64,000 bases of DNA from Kordia sp. (GCF_022447245.1 NZ_JAKVBC010000007.1:97672-161671), one strand, 5' to 3'; numbered from the stretch's first letter, positions 1 to 9,967 are shown. The notes: generated from the sequence alone by a model not told the origin. Made by a program: numbers and translations.

Positions 1-2
1 AT

Positions 3-698
3 AAAGGTAGAGCCGACAAAAAATCTTTGACAAAAACAAAGGATAAAATCTTCCGGCAACTCAAAACGACACATGAGCGTTATGCGGATGTTTTTAGTCA
101 ATTAGGATACAAAACAAATCCTTCCAAAGAAGATGTATTATCGCAGCTAAAAATCACCAAAAAGGTTGCTTTATTCATAGGTAAAACAACAAAAAAACTA
201 GTTGGGATAGCACCTTTTGCTGCTTTTGATGGAAAAACATATCCTGCTACGCAAATGGAAGCTGTAATTTCCAAACTAAGTGAAGCAAAAAAGTACAAAG
301 TTGTTTTATTTGGCGGGCCAGCAGATAAAGAACAATTGGTAGCTTGGGAAAATAATTACGACAATGTTGTCAATGGTGCAGGCTTATTTTCTTTTGAAGA
401 AGAATTAAACCTAATTTCTAATCTAGATGTAATGCTTTCTATGGACTCAGGAAATGCGCATTTAGCAGCAATGTTTGGAAAAAAAGTGGTCACAATTTGG
501 GGAGTTACACATCCGTATGCAGGATTTTACCCATTTGGACAACCTCAAGAAAATGCCTTACTAGCAGACAGAGAGCAGTATCCGCTATTGCCAACATCCA
601 TCTACGGAAACAAATATCCAGAAGGATATGAAAATGTCATGCAAACCATTACACCAGAAGCAGTTTTTGAGAAAATTGTAGCAGTGATAGAAAAATAA
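3..698 (+). CDS. Glycosyltransferase family 9 (heptosyltransferase-like), 5' end outside window
   Basis: The frame is already open at the left edge, so the first TTG at 27 is not the true start and about 110 residues of a usual 340-350 residue GT9 protein are missing. The visible part is the C-terminal Rossmann domain: VGIAPFAAFDGKTYP, then VVLFGGPADKE, and the nucleotide-sugar binding stretch MDSGNAHLAAMFGKKVV followed by TIWGVTHPYAGFYPFGQ, which is the common GT9 form in Flavobacteriaceae. Family members transfer a sugar from a nucleotide sugar to lipopolysaccharide core or related glycolipids on the cytoplasmic face of the inner membrane. The acceptor cannot be told from the sequence. A DUF2750 gene follows after 16 bases. 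Confidence 0.85.
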   Translation, partial: KGRADKKSLTKTKDKIFRQLKTTHERYADVFSQLGYKTNPSKEDVLSQLKITKKVALFIGKTTKKLVGIAPFAAFDGKTYPATQMEAVISKLSEAKKYKVVLFGGPADKEQLVAWENNYDNVVNGAGLFSFEEELNLISNLDVMLSMDSGNAHLAAMFGKKVVTIWGVTHPYAGFYPFGQPQENALLADREQYPLLPTSIYGNKYPEGYENVMQTITPEAVFEKIVAVIEK

Positions 699-714
699 TT
701 TATTCAGTAGAAGT

Positions 715-1170
715 ATGTTTCAAGATTCAGCATTAATAAAGCAACGACATACGAAATTTATCTCAACAGTCTGTACAACAGAAATTGTGTCTGCGCTCAA
801 AAATAGGAAAGGTTTTGCAACTACAAGTTCCAATCATTATGATGATGTAGATGGAAACCCAGTGGAAATGATCTGTTTTTGGGCTGAAAAAGCGCGTGTA
901 AAATCATGCATAAAAGGAGAATGGAAATCGTATAAAACTCAACAAATTCAATTGACAGATTTTCTTGAAAATTGGTGTTTAGGAATGGAAAATGATGGAC
1001 TTTTGATAGGAACTGAGTTCGATCAAAATATGTTTGGATATGAAGCAGAACCTACAGAGCTTATATTCGAAATCATCCAAGGGCTAAAAAAATTAGAAAA
1101 AGAACTATCTCTCAAAAAGTTCAAAGGAATCTTCGATTTAGAGCAACAAGTAAAGGATATTTTATCTTGA
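715..1170 (+). CDS. DUF2750 domain-containing protein
   Basis: This 151-residue soluble protein has no signal peptide or membrane segment. The middle part (PVEMICFWAEKARVKSC, then ITDFLENW-like text and GTEFDQNMFGYEAEP) resembles the DUF2750 fold, in which an acidic strand pair follows a Trp-containing helix. No function is established for this family, and no catalytic motif is visible. It sits 16 bases after the glycosyltransferase gene on the same strand and could share its transcript. The assignment to DUF2750 is by remembered pattern; the coding status itself is supported by length and good codon use. Confidence 0.65.
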   Translation: MFQDSALIKQRHTKFISTVCTTEIVSALKNRKGFATTSSNHYDDVDGNPVEMICFWAEKARVKSCIKGEWKSYKTQQIQLTDFLENWCLGMENDGLLIGTEFDQNMFGYEAEPTELIFEIIQGLKKLEKELSLKKFKGIFDLEQQVKDILS

Positions 1171-1245
1171 AAAGTGTAGGTGTTGCGATAAAGTAATCTC
1201 ATATTTTAACTAAGACCTTGTGCCTAAGACTGAACACCTATCATA

Positions 1246-2286
1246 TCAAATATCATCATAATCAATCTTAATCGTAGCTGTTGTTGGATGTGCCTGACAT
1301 GTTAAAATCATACCATCTTCAATTTCGCTATCGGTTAAAATCTGATTTTTCTCCATTACAGCTTTTCCATCTACAATTCTAGCAATACAACTGCTGCAAA
1401 TTCCACCTTGACAAGAATATGGAGCATCAATCTTTTGCTTTAAAGCGGCATCTAAAATAGTTTCGCTAGCGTCCATTTCAAAGGTAAAATCTTCATCATC
1501 AACCGTAATAGAAATCGTTGACTTTCCAGAAACTTCTTCAGCTGCTGCATTAGTTTCAGAAGAAGAAGTAAACAATTCAAAATAAATAGCTTCTTTTGAA
1601 ATATCATTATTTTGTAGTGTTTCAGAAACAGTCTGAATCATGGCTTCTGGTCCGCAAATATAATAATGCTTAAAATCTGCATCTTTCATCTGATTCTTTA
1701 TCACATAATTCACAGCAGTACTGTCAATACGTCCTGCTAATGCATCTTCTGCACGTGCTTGACTATAGGCAAACTTCAAATAAAAGTTTGGATACTGATT
1801 TGCTAATGCGATCAATTCGTCATGAAAAATAGTTTCTTCTGGAGATTTATTTCCATACAACAAAGCCACCGTATTTCCGTAGTCCAAAGCTGTTTTCAAA
1901 ATACTCATCATTGGAGTAATTCCACTTCCAGCAGCAAAAAGCGCAATAGCTCCAGTGTGCGTAGAAGGTGTATACACAAAATTCCCTTCTGGAGAATGTA
2001 TATCTAATACAGTTCCTTCGGTCAAAGTTCTATTCGCATAGGTTGAAAATTTTCCTCCTGCTACTTCTTTTATAGCTACGCGAAGTTTATTCTCCTTTGG
2101 TGCGGCACATAACGAATACGCTCTGCGAACTTCTTCACCATTAATAGTGGTTTTTAAGGTAACATATTGTCCTGCTTTAAAAGAATAAGAAGGTTGCAAT
2201 GCTTCTGGAACATGAAACTCAACACTCACAGCGCTTGGAGTTTCTCTAACAATATGACGTACTTCTAACTGACGAAAATCTGACAT
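1246..2286 (-). CDS. PaaE-like ferredoxin-NAD(P)H reductase with C-terminal 2Fe-2S domain
   Basis: The 346-residue protein has three domains: an FAD-binding barrel with RRAYSLCAAP near residue 60, an NAD(P)H-binding domain with AAGSGITPMMSILK, and a plant-type 2Fe-2S ferredoxin domain at the C-terminus. The cluster ligands are Cys292, Cys297, Cys300 and Cys330 (CQGGICSSC plus a distal LTCQ). This order is that of PaaE, the reductase of phenylacetyl-CoA epoxidase, and of related phenol hydroxylase reductases. It moves electrons from NAD(P)H through FAD and the cluster to a partner oxygenase. No other paa genes lie nearby, so a standalone role as a ferredoxin reductase is equally possible. The gene is monocistronic. 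Confidence 0.8.
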   Translation of the reverse strand: MSDFRQLEVRHIVRETPSAVSVEFHVPEALQPSYSFKAGQYVTLKTTINGEEVRRAYSLCAAPKENKLRVAIKEVAGGKFSTYANRTLTEGTVLDIHSPEGNFVYTPSTHTGAIALFAAGSGITPMMSILKTALDYGNTVALLYGNKSPEETIFHDELIALANQYPNFYLKFAYSQARAEDALAGRIDSTAVNYVIKNQMKDADFKHYYICGPEAMIQTVSETLQNNDISKEAIYFELFTSSSETNAAAEEVSGKSTISITVDDEDFTFEMDASETILDAALKQKIDAPYSCQGGICSSCIARIVDGKAVMEKNQILTDSEIEDGMILTCQAHPTTATIKIDYDDI

Positions 2287-2624
2287 TTTGGGATTTTTTA
2301 AATAAAAATGATCGCTTTGCGCGAATTATTGTGCAAAAATAAACAATACCCAAAGGCTTTTAAAGCGATTTACTAATAAATTACAACTAAAAAAAATGAG
2401 TGCCACCGAAATACAGACTATATTAAAGTGCAAAAAGAAGTTAAAAATTATAGATAGGTAAATAGAAAGCAAGTATGAAAAATATTCATGAGTTCCAGAT
2501 AAAACCTAACTTAAAGATTGCTAAGTAAGCATATTTATAAAAGGGAAATCCATAAAAAAGAACTTATCTATGTAACAAATTTAAAAAACCGATACTAACC
2601 ATGACAACTAATTAACTCACTACA
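2287..2624. other. Intergenic region between divergent genes, no gene seen
   Basis: This AT-rich stretch separates the reductase (leftward) from the DUF5687 gene (rightward) and should hold both promoters. The longest ATG frame in it is about 21 codons and looks like chance. I see no clear TTTG/TAnnTTTG promoter pair, no strong hairpin and no RNA gene. Confidence 0.5.
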
Positions 2625-4100
2625 ATGATTAAAAAATTCATAAGCTTACAATGGAAAGAATTTATTCGTTCTTCCTCTTTCCAAAAAGGAGTCGCCATTA
2701 AAGTATTGCTGTTCATAGCTGCCGCCTATATTGGAGGTATGGCAATATTTGCAGGTATGGGATTATTCTTTGGAATCCAAAAACTGATCCCCGGAATCGA
2801 CCCAATGCACGTAGTAAATAGTTTTATCATTTTTTGGTTTTTTGCCGATTTAATGCTGCGCTATTTCATGCAACAAATGCCAGTAATGAATATTAAGCCA
2901 CTCATGATCATTCCTATCAAACAGAAAACAATCATTCACTTTTTGTTAGGAAAAACGGTGCTTTCATTCTTCAACCTATTGCCTTTATTGGTATTCATAC
3001 CATACTGTGTAACACTATTGACACAAGGATATCCACCGTTAAATGTAATATTTTGGTTGCTTTCTATTGTCGTTATCACATTAGCACTGAACTTCTTAAA
3101 TATTTTAGTAAACAAAAGCAATACGGTATTTTATATTGTAGCAACGGCACTTGTTACCTCAGCAAGTATGCAATATTTTGGTGTCTACAATGTGTCAATA
3201 CCTTCGGGAATTGTGTTTGGCGAATTGTATGCAAATCCATACTATATTGCAATACCAATAGTCATACTAGCAATTTTATACTACTTAAACTTTAAGTATC
3301 TAAATAGTCGTTTCTACTTAGACAGTGCTATTTCTAAAAAAGTAAAAGAAGTCAACACATCAGATCTTTCTTGGTTAAACCGTTTTGGATCACTCGCTAC
3401 ATTCTTAAAAAACGATGTGCGTATGATTTGGCGAAACAAACGACCACGACAAGTACTATTCATGTCAGGATTATTCTTGTTTTACGGAGTACTATTCTTT
3501 ACGCAAAAAACCTATGAAGATATGCCAGGATTCTTAGCTTTTGCGTCTATCTTCATTACAGCGGGATTCCTGTTCTCTTTCGGGCAATTGGTACCGTCTT
3601 GGGATAGCGAACATTACAAAATGATGATGAGTCAAAACATTCCATACCGTAAATACTTAGAATCTAAATGGTACTTAATGGTGATTGCTGTAGTGATTTC
3701 TTTTGTCTTAAGTACACCTTACATATACTTTGGTTGGGATAAATATGCTATGATTGCGGCAGGAGCATCGTTCAATATCGGAATCAACTCGTTTGTAACG
3801 CTATTCGGAGGAGCTTTAAATAGAGTTCCTATAAAACTCAACGAAAAAGCAAAAGCATTTAGTAACACGCAAGGATTCAATCCTACGCAATTGTTGATTG
3901 CATTGCCAAAATTACTATTACCAGTACTACTTTTTTATGTGCCTTACTATTTTACAGATTACAATTTAAATGCAGGAATCATCACACTAGCACTAAGTGG
4001 TGTAGTTGGATTGGTATTTAGAAACTATTTCTTGACGCAAATAGAAAAAGTATATCAAAAAGGGAAATATAAAACCGTGGCAGCATTCGACGAAAAATAA
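2625..4100 (+). CDS. DUF5687 family ABC-2-like membrane permease
   Basis: The 491-residue protein is strongly hydrophobic, with about ten to twelve predicted membrane helices in two blocks (residues about 25-230 and 290-480) joined by a charged cytoplasmic stretch around residues 235-275 (NDVRMIWRNKRPRQV). It matches the DUF5687 family of Bacteroidota, which serves as the permease of small ABC exporters. The ATPase gene begins 21 bases downstream, so the two very probably form one transporter. The substrate is unknown. The start is the ATG at 2625, giving the short basic N-terminus MIKKFISLQWKEFIRS that is usual for the family. Confidence 0.8.
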   Translation: MIKKFISLQWKEFIRSSSFQKGVAIKVLLFIAAAYIGGMAIFAGMGLFFGIQKLIPGIDPMHVVNSFIIFWFFADLMLRYFMQQMPVMNIKPLMIIPIKQKTIIHFLLGKTVLSFFNLLPLLVFIPYCVTLLTQGYPPLNVIFWLLSIVVITLALNFLNILVNKSNTVFYIVATALVTSASMQYFGVYNVSIPSGIVFGELYANPYYIAIPIVILAILYYLNFKYLNSRFYLDSAISKKVKEVNTSDLSWLNRFGSLATFLKNDVRMIWRNKRPRQVLFMSGLFLFYGVLFFTQKTYEDMPGFLAFASIFITAGFLFSFGQLVPSWDSEHYKMMMSQNIPYRKYLESKWYLMVIAVVISFVLSTPYIYFGWDKYAMIAAGASFNIGINSFVTLFGGALNRVPIKLNEKAKAFSNTQGFNPTQLLIALPKLLLPVLLFYVPYYFTDYNLNAGIITLALSGVVGLVFRNYFLTQIEKVYQKGKYKTVAAFDEK

Positions 4101-4121
4101 TAACACACAAAAAGCATTAAA

Positions 4122-4844
4122 ATGATCAAAGTACGAGATATATCAAAAACATACGGACAAAATACAGTTCTTAAAATAGGTAGTTTAGACATTCCAAAAG
4201 GACAAAGTTTTGGTTTGGTAGGGAATAATGGAGCAGGAAAAACAACACTTTTTAGTTTGTTGTTAGACCTAATTCAACCAACAACCGGATACATTAGTAG
4301 TAAAGGAATCAAAGTTCATGAAAGTGAAGATTGGAAACCATTTACATCTTCATTTATTGACGAAAGTTTCTTAATTGGGTACCTAACTCCAGAAGAATAT
4401 TTTTACTTCATTGGAGATTTGCGTGGACAAAACAAAGCAGATGTAGACGCTTTACTAGCCCAGTTTGAAGATTTCTTTCACGGAGAAGTTCTCAACCAGA
4501 AAAAATACTTGCGTGACCTTAGTAAAGGAAACCAGAAAAAAGCAGGAATTGTAGCCTCCTTTATTGGAAATCCTGAAATCATCATCTTAGATGAACCTTT
4601 TGCAAACTTAGATCCAACTACGCAAATCCGACTCAAAGGAATCATCAAAAAGCTCTCGGAAGACAATCAAGTAACTGTACTAGTATCGAGCCACGATTTA
4701 ATGCATGTTACCGAAGTTTCTGATCGAATTGTAGTGCTCAACAAAGGTGAAGTTGTCAAAGATATTGAAACCTCTGAAGCTACCTTAAAAGAATTAGAAA
4801 CCTTCTTTGCGGGATCAGATATAACAACATTTGAAGAAGAATAG
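4122..4844 (+). CDS. ABC transporter ATP-binding protein
   Basis: This 240-residue nucleotide-binding subunit has a Walker A motif GNNGAGKTT at residues 35-43, a degenerate signature LSKGNQKK near residue 135, a Walker B IIILDEPFANLDP near 155, and the switch histidine in VSSHDLMHV. It is the partner of the DUF5687 permease 21 bases upstream and supplies ATP hydrolysis for export. The signature LSKGN in place of LSGGQ is common in this exporter subgroup. A rho-independent terminator lies 24 bases after the stop, which closes the two-gene operon. Confidence 0.9.
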   Translation: MIKVRDISKTYGQNTVLKIGSLDIPKGQSFGLVGNNGAGKTTLFSLLLDLIQPTTGYISSKGIKVHESEDWKPFTSSFIDESFLIGYLTPEEYFYFIGDLRGQNKADVDALLAQFEDFFHGEVLNQKKYLRDLSKGNQKKAGIVASFIGNPEIIILDEPFANLDPTTQIRLKGIIKKLSEDNQVTVLVSSHDLMHVTEVSDRIVVLNKGEVVKDIETSEATLKELETFFAGSDITTFEEE

Positions 4845-4868
4845 CTTAAGCATTCTTTTAACAAGAAA

Positions 4869-4919
4869 ACTAAAACCCATATTTTTGAGGAAATTCAAAA
4901 TCTGGGTTTTAGTCTTTTT
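4869..4919 (+). terminator. Rho-independent terminator after the ABC exporter operon
   Basis: An 11-base arm (4869-4879, ACTAAAACCCA) is complementary to 4903-4913 and is followed by CTTTTT. It lies directly after the ABC ATPase gene. Confidence 0.75.
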
Positions 4920-5087
4920 AATATGTTGTGATCTTTTATAAAAGATCAGCATGAATTCTTAATTTTTAGTGGCCTTACTAATAAATTAGTTGTCATGCAA
5001 AGTGCTTAAACAATAACTAAATTCTCATAATAGCGAGTATTATTTTGTTATTGCTTTAATCATAAAAACTATAAAATTTACGATTAA

Positions 5088-7688
5088 ATGAACGTAACAA
5101 AATTGTATTGGATACTAATTTTATTTAGTAATATAGCATTGGCTCAAGACTACATTTATAAAAAGTTTGGTTGTATTGATGGTTTGCCAAGTTTGCAAGT
5201 ATACGATTTGTATCAGGATGATAACGGAATCATTTGGTTTGCTACCGATAGAGGTTTAGCGAACTATAATGGATATGAAATCAAAAAATATGGTGTAGAA
5301 GATGGTATTTTAAACAATGTAATTTTAGATTTTTATGTTCAAAAAGATGGAACAGTATATGGGGCAACCATAGACAATGAGTTATTTTCTTTTAGGAATG
5401 ATACAAGTGGATTTAAGCCTTATCCATACAATGCGGTAATTCAAAAAGAACTGAATTCGGATAAGTATCATATTAAAAGCCTTCAGTTTGATGAAGATGG
5501 GAATTTGTATTTAGGAAGTGAGGCAATACTAGGAAAACTCATCATCTCAAAAAATGGAAATGTGATAAAAAAACCTTACCTAAAAAAAGATGCTTCAGTC
5601 CATTTTACAATTGAGCAATTTGCTCATGATGCTATAGGGTTTCATTATGATACGATTAATAATACACGAAAAAATAACACGCTGACTTATAAAACCTCTG
5701 GTGCTATTTTTAATCTTGCAACTCCACTAAAAGATAAAAAACACATCGTATTTACAAATGAAAACAGTGTTTTTGTGGTTGATAAGCAAGGAAATATACT
5801 GACCAAAATAGAAAATGAATACAATCCGATTGGTATAAGAGCATTAAAAGGAGATCATTTTTTTGTTGGTTATCATTTTGGAGGTGGAATTATATATGAT
5901 AGTAAAGGAGAAATAAAAAAGCAATTCTTACAAGGGAAGTCAATAAGTGATTGTTTGATAGATAATGAAGGAGGATATTGGTTTTCTACACTATATTCAG
6001 GAGTGTATTATATAAAAGAACCTCAAATAAAACAAATAAATGCTTTAGTCGATACGTCTATTACCTCTATCACAAAATCAAATACTGATGAGCTCTATAT
6101 TGGATGTGATAATGGAGATGTGTTAAAAATTAACCCTGATAACAAAACATCTTTTGAATATAATGCTTCTCTCGAATATAAGTCGCCTAGACATATTCAA
6201 GCATTTGTAGAATATGATACTAAAGACAGTATTTTATATGTAAATGCGGGAGAAACATTTTATAAGAAAGATACTAGAGGAAAAAAAATCTTTTCTTCTA
6301 GTTCTGGCCATATATTAAAACTATCGGAACCTATTGCTCAGAAAATCTTAAAAGCGACTAACGTTTCCGTTGTTGAAGTTGATACAAAGAACAACAGTAC
6401 TTATGAAATAAATACATTTTTTAGGGTTGAGGATGCTTGTTTAACAGAAACTACCATGTATGTAGGAGGTCATACAGGAGCATATATCATAAAAGGCAAA
6501 AAAAAATCATCAATGGTATCATTAAATTCGGTGTTTAAAAACAGAATTGATGACATTGATGTAAATCTAAAACGAAATGAAGTTTATTTCGGAACTTTGG
6601 GAGCTGGTGTAATCATCTATAATGAAAAAACAAAACAAGTAGAAACAATTGGCAAGGCAGAAGGCTTGTTTAGTAATATCATTAATGAATTGTATGTGGA
6701 AAATGAAAGTGAACTTTGGGTATGTACAAATTCTGGCTTGAATAAAATTAAATTTACAGAAGACGGAACTTACGAAATTACAGGAATAAAAAGCTCAAAA
6801 GGACTCTTAAATGGTGGTATTAGTGATGTAGAAGTGATAAATGATACAGTCTGGGTTGCTTCAAAAAATGGACTGGTCTACATGCCTAAATCTCTTTTTA
6901 GTCAGCCCAAAAAGTTGAATTCATATTTCTTAAGAATCAAACATATCAGCATAAATGATAGTATAGCTTCTTTAGAACAATTAACAAATCTTTCCCATAC
7001 GGAAAATAGGCTGACATTTGAGGTGGAAGGCGTATCGTTTAAACATGCAAATGAACTTATGTATGTACACACTTTAGATGGATTAGACGGTAAATGGTAT
7101 TACGGAACTAATAGAACTATAACGTATTCCTCTTTGCCACCAGGAAAATATACTTTTAAATTAATCGCTTTAACTTCCGAAAAAGATAAAAAGCTTGATA
7201 TCATAGAAGTTCCTGTATTTATTTATGCACCTATATGGCAAAGAATATGGTTTATGTTTTTATCAGTACTCTCTTTCATTATCTTAATTTATCTGTTTTT
7301 TAAATACAGAATTCTATCCTACAACAGATATATCATTAGCGAATTATTACGATTGATGGTAAAAAAGATAAGAGGCAAGGAAAAATACTTCACCTTTAAA
7401 GAAACTGGAAAAGAAATTCGCATCAAAACAAATACCATTCTATTTGTAAAATCTTCAGGGAATTATATAGAACTTGTTACGGATACAAAAAACTACATCA
7501 TTCGCACGCAAATAGGATTATTTATAGAAAGTACTCCAGATCCGTTAGAATATATTAGAATTCATCGTTCATATGTTGTTCGTATAGATAAAGTAACTGC
7601 AAAAAACAATAAAGAGGTTTTTATCAATAATGAAAAACTTCCTGTGAGTGGATCTTACGTTGAGGAGTTAAATAAATTGATTTTTTAG
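5088..7688 (+). CDS. Two-component-type beta-propeller regulator with C-terminal LytTR DNA-binding domain
   Basis: The 866-residue protein starts with a signal peptide (cleavage near ALAQD) and continues with propeller repeats of the type seen in hybrid two-component systems (DNGIIWFATDRGLANYNG near residue 45; later SELWVCTNSGLNKI). A Y_Y_Y-like beta domain (about residues 610-710) leads to one membrane helix (about 720-740, FMFLSVLSFIILIYLFF). The cytoplasmic end, residues about 765-866, is a LytTR domain (ILFVKSSGNYIELVT, YIRIHRSYVVRID). No histidine kinase, receiver or AraC domain is present, so periplasmic sensing appears to be wired straight to DNA binding across the membrane. Such one-component propeller/LytTR proteins occur in Flavobacteriaceae; their ligands are unknown. 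The gene stands alone and could control the next gene. Confidence 0.85.
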   Translation: MNVTKLYWILILFSNIALAQDYIYKKFGCIDGLPSLQVYDLYQDDNGIIWFATDRGLANYNGYEIKKYGVEDGILNNVILDFYVQKDGTVYGATIDNELFSFRNDTSGFKPYPYNAVIQKELNSDKYHIKSLQFDEDGNLYLGSEAILGKLIISKNGNVIKKPYLKKDASVHFTIEQFAHDAIGFHYDTINNTRKNNTLTYKTSGAIFNLATPLKDKKHIVFTNENSVFVVDKQGNILTKIENEYNPIGIRALKGDHFFVGYHFGGGIIYDSKGEIKKQFLQGKSISDCLIDNEGGYWFSTLYSGVYYIKEPQIKQINALVDTSITSITKSNTDELYIGCDNGDVLKINPDNKTSFEYNASLEYKSPRHIQAFVEYDTKDSILYVNAGETFYKKDTRGKKIFSSSSGHILKLSEPIAQKILKATNVSVVEVDTKNNSTYEINTFFRVEDACLTETTMYVGGHTGAYIIKGKKKSSMVSLNSVFKNRIDDIDVNLKRNEVYFGTLGAGVIIYNEKTKQVETIGKAEGLFSNIINELYVENESELWVCTNSGLNKIKFTEDGTYEITGIKSSKGLLNGGISDVEVINDTVWVASKNGLVYMPKSLFSQPKKLNSYFLRIKHISINDSIASLEQLTNLSHTENRLTFEVEGVSFKHANELMYVHTLDGLDGKWYYGTNRTITYSSLPPGKYTFKLIALTSEKDKKLDIIEVPVFIYAPIWQRIWFMFLSVLSFIILIYLFFKYRILSYNRYIISELLRLMVKKIRGKEKYFTFKETGKEIRIKTNTILFVKSSGNYIELVTDTKNYIIRTQIGLFIESTPDPLEYIRIHRSYVVRIDKVTAKNNKEVFINNEKLPVSGSYVEELNKLIF

Positions 7689-7871
7689 CAAAAAAACCAT
7701 CACAAAAAACCATGAATTCACACCAGGGTATTTTTAAACGGTCACTTTTTTATGTCAAATCAAAACTAAACGACTGAATATTAGTAGTTTGGTTTGGCTT
7801 CTGTATACATTTGAAATGTCAAAATTAAAATTTCAAATAATCATCATCAGAAAAAATTATTGAATAATACT

Positions 7872-9377
7872 ATGAGTAAAAGAATACTGCATTTCATGCT
7901 AATATTGCCTGTATTGGGCATGGCGCAATGGTCGCAATTAGGAAGTGATATAGATGGCGAAAATGCCGGAGATAAATTTGGAGCATCAGTTAGCTTAAAT
8001 GCTGACGGAACAATTATGGCTGTAGGTGCCTCTAGTAATAGTGATACAGCAAATGGATCAGGAGAAGTTAAAGTTTTTCAATATAACGGAGCTGGTTGGA
8101 GTCAATTAGGAAATGATATTAATGGTGAAATCGCAGGTGATCAAGCAGGTTTTTCTATTGATTTGAATGGAGACGGATCTATGTTAGTAGTTGGTTACCC
8201 TACTAATGATGATAACGGAAATAATGCTGGATTAGTCCGTGTATTCAAATTTGATAACGGAAACTGGACACTTATGAATACTATATTTGGAGATTCACAA
8301 AGCGACTTATTCGGATATGATGTTGCTATTAGTCACAATGGTAATATTTTAGTTGTTGGTGCTCCAAAAGCAGGAGCTTTAGGAATTAGTGAAGGAGAAG
8401 GTCGTATAAAAATTTATGAAAATATAAACGATTCTTGGGTATTAAGAAGAGAAATAGACGGTGTTGAAGAACAAGAATATTTTGGAAGTGCCTTAAGTAT
8501 TAATTATGATGGCTCAATTATAGCAGCTGGTGCATTGCAATGGCCTAGCTTGGTCACAAGTAGAGGAACTGTAAGAACATACCGAAGACTTCACAGTACC
8601 AGCACTTTTTGGCAGACATTACCAACGATCGAAGGAGATAACTCTGGGGATGAATTCGGTTGTTCCCTTAGTTTAAACTACGATGGTACAATGTTGGCGA
8701 TTGGAGCAAAAGGATATGAGAGCAACGGTAGTGGAGTAGGGCAAGTCAAAATTTATAATCGTCCTACAAGTTCAAGTCCGACAGGTTGGGCACAAATAGG
8801 AGACGATATTTTTGGAAGTGCTTCTGGTGATAACTTAGGAAGTGCTGTCAGCCTGAATGGAGATGGTACTATTTTGGCTGTTGGAGCCAGTGGTGCTAAT
8901 TCAATCAGAGGAAAAACACAAATGTTTGAGAATATTAATAATACTTGGACACAAATAGGTTCGGATATTATTGGAGAAAACATTCAAGATTTTTCTACAC
9001 TTCGAGGTGCTGTCGACCTAAGTAACAATGGTTTTTTACTAGCTGTTGGTGCTCCAAATAATGATGGAAATGGTAATAATTCAGGACACGTAAGAGTTTA
9101 CGAAAATCCTACACTAAGCAATGATGAAATATTTTTAAACAATCAAATCTCCATATTTCCAAATCCCGCAAGAGATTATATAAATATTGAACTTGGTATT
9201 TTTTATCCTGTGATGGAGGTGAAAATACATACACTTTCAGGAATACAAGTTTTTCATTCTGTATACAAAGAGGCTGATTTTATGTCTATAAGCACAAAAA
9301 TGTTACATAGTGGATTGTATTTATTGCATTTAGAAACGAAAGGCAAAAAGATAGTGAAGAAAATAGCGATCAAATAG
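7872..9377 (+). CDS. Secreted FG-GAP-like repeat protein with type IX sorting domain
   Basis: The protein has a signal peptide (MSKRILHFMLILPVLGMAQ), about seven repeats of roughly 55 residues, and a C-terminal type A sorting domain of the type IX secretion system (ISIFPNPARDYINIEL to the end GKKIVKKIAIK). Repeats read like SVSLNADGTIMAVGA and are close to the integrin-type FG-GAP or propeller family. It should be exported through the outer membrane and anchored or released at the surface; binding partner unknown. I chose ATG 7872 over the in-frame TTG 7860 because it gives a clean signal peptide. A TACATTTG hexamer-like -7 element at 7806-7813 may be its promoter. A strong terminator follows. 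Confidence 0.85.
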   Translation: MSKRILHFMLILPVLGMAQWSQLGSDIDGENAGDKFGASVSLNADGTIMAVGASSNSDTANGSGEVKVFQYNGAGWSQLGNDINGEIAGDQAGFSIDLNGDGSMLVVGYPTNDDNGNNAGLVRVFKFDNGNWTLMNTIFGDSQSDLFGYDVAISHNGNILVVGAPKAGALGISEGEGRIKIYENINDSWVLRREIDGVEEQEYFGSALSINYDGSIIAAGALQWPSLVTSRGTVRTYRRLHSTSTFWQTLPTIEGDNSGDEFGCSLSLNYDGTMLAIGAKGYESNGSGVGQVKIYNRPTSSSPTGWAQIGDDIFGSASGDNLGSAVSLNGDGTILAVGASGANSIRGKTQMFENINNTWTQIGSDIIGENIQDFSTLRGAVDLSNNGFLLAVGAPNNDGNGNNSGHVRVYENPTLSNDEIFLNNQISIFPNPARDYINIELGIFYPVMEVKIHTLSGIQVFHSVYKEADFMSISTKMLHSGLYLLHLETKGKKIVKKIAIK

Positions 9378-9397
9378 GAAAATAAATCTATTTGTTT

Positions 9398-9448
9398 AAA
9401 TGTAAAAGCTTCTTTTTTAGCTACTTTAAAAAAGAAGCTTTTACATTT
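9398..9448 (+). terminator. Strong bidirectional terminator hairpin
   Basis: A perfect 21-base-pair stem (arms 9398-9418 and 9428-9448) with a 9-base loop. Both arms carry A/T runs at their outer halves, so it can end transcription from the FG-GAP gene on the left and the lipoprotein gene on the right, which converge here. Confidence 0.85.
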
Positions 9449-9484
9449 ACATGTTTTATGAAAACCTGTTTAAAATACAAGTTT

Positions 9485-9967
9485 TTAAAAAGGGATAGGT
9501 AAAGGAATTTCAATTGGCCCAATAGCACAAATAATACTATAACCAAGAACCCAACCAAGCTCACCATCACATTCTAAAATATAGGCTACAGCACAAATGG
9601 TGCAAAGTGGGTTATACGGATTCACTCCACAAGTAATTATACGAACACCTTTTAAGTCACAATCTTCATAATCCTCTGGAACACCACTTGTAATTGTGCA
9701 ATCTTCGTCAATAATAGCTAAACCATCAACAAAAGTAACACATCCATAGCGAACAGGATCTCCTTTTGCAATCGTATTCACTTGCATTTGAACATACCTT
9801 TCAGGGTTGCCTTTAAATTTTGTGGGAATTGGGTTAAAAACTCCAACTGTAGCTGAGCGTTTAAGTTCAATAGATTCATTCTCAAATGCTTCTGCATCGA
9901 CAGTATCTGTCTGACAGGCCAAAACTACAAATAGTAATAGCGCAAAAATGTAACTAAGTTTTTTCAT
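9485..9967 (-). CDS. Cysteine-rich lipoprotein, unknown function
   Basis: The 160-residue product begins with a lipoprotein signal (MKKLSYIFALLLFVVLACQ, lipobox VLAC with Cys18). The mature part has about nine further cysteines, clustered between residues 80 and 150 (YGCVTF, DEDCTITS, EDCDLKG, ITCGVNPYNPLCTICAVAYILEC, SIICAIG). The spacing suggests disulfides in the periplasm or at the cell surface. I do not recognise a family. It is a single gene that converges on the FG-GAP gene and shares its terminator. Confidence 0.7.
   Translation of the reverse strand: MKKLSYIFALLLFVVLACQTDTVDAEAFENESIELKRSATVGVFNPIPTKFKGNPERYVQMQVNTIAKGDPVRYGCVTFVDGLAIIDEDCTITSGVPEDYEDCDLKGVRIITCGVNPYNPLCTICAVAYILECDGELGWVLGYSIICAIGPIEIPLPIPF

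Noticed and set aside
2397..2462. 21-codon frame upstream of the DUF5687 gene
   Set aside because: Too short, Lys-rich, no leader or motif, in an AT-rich gap.
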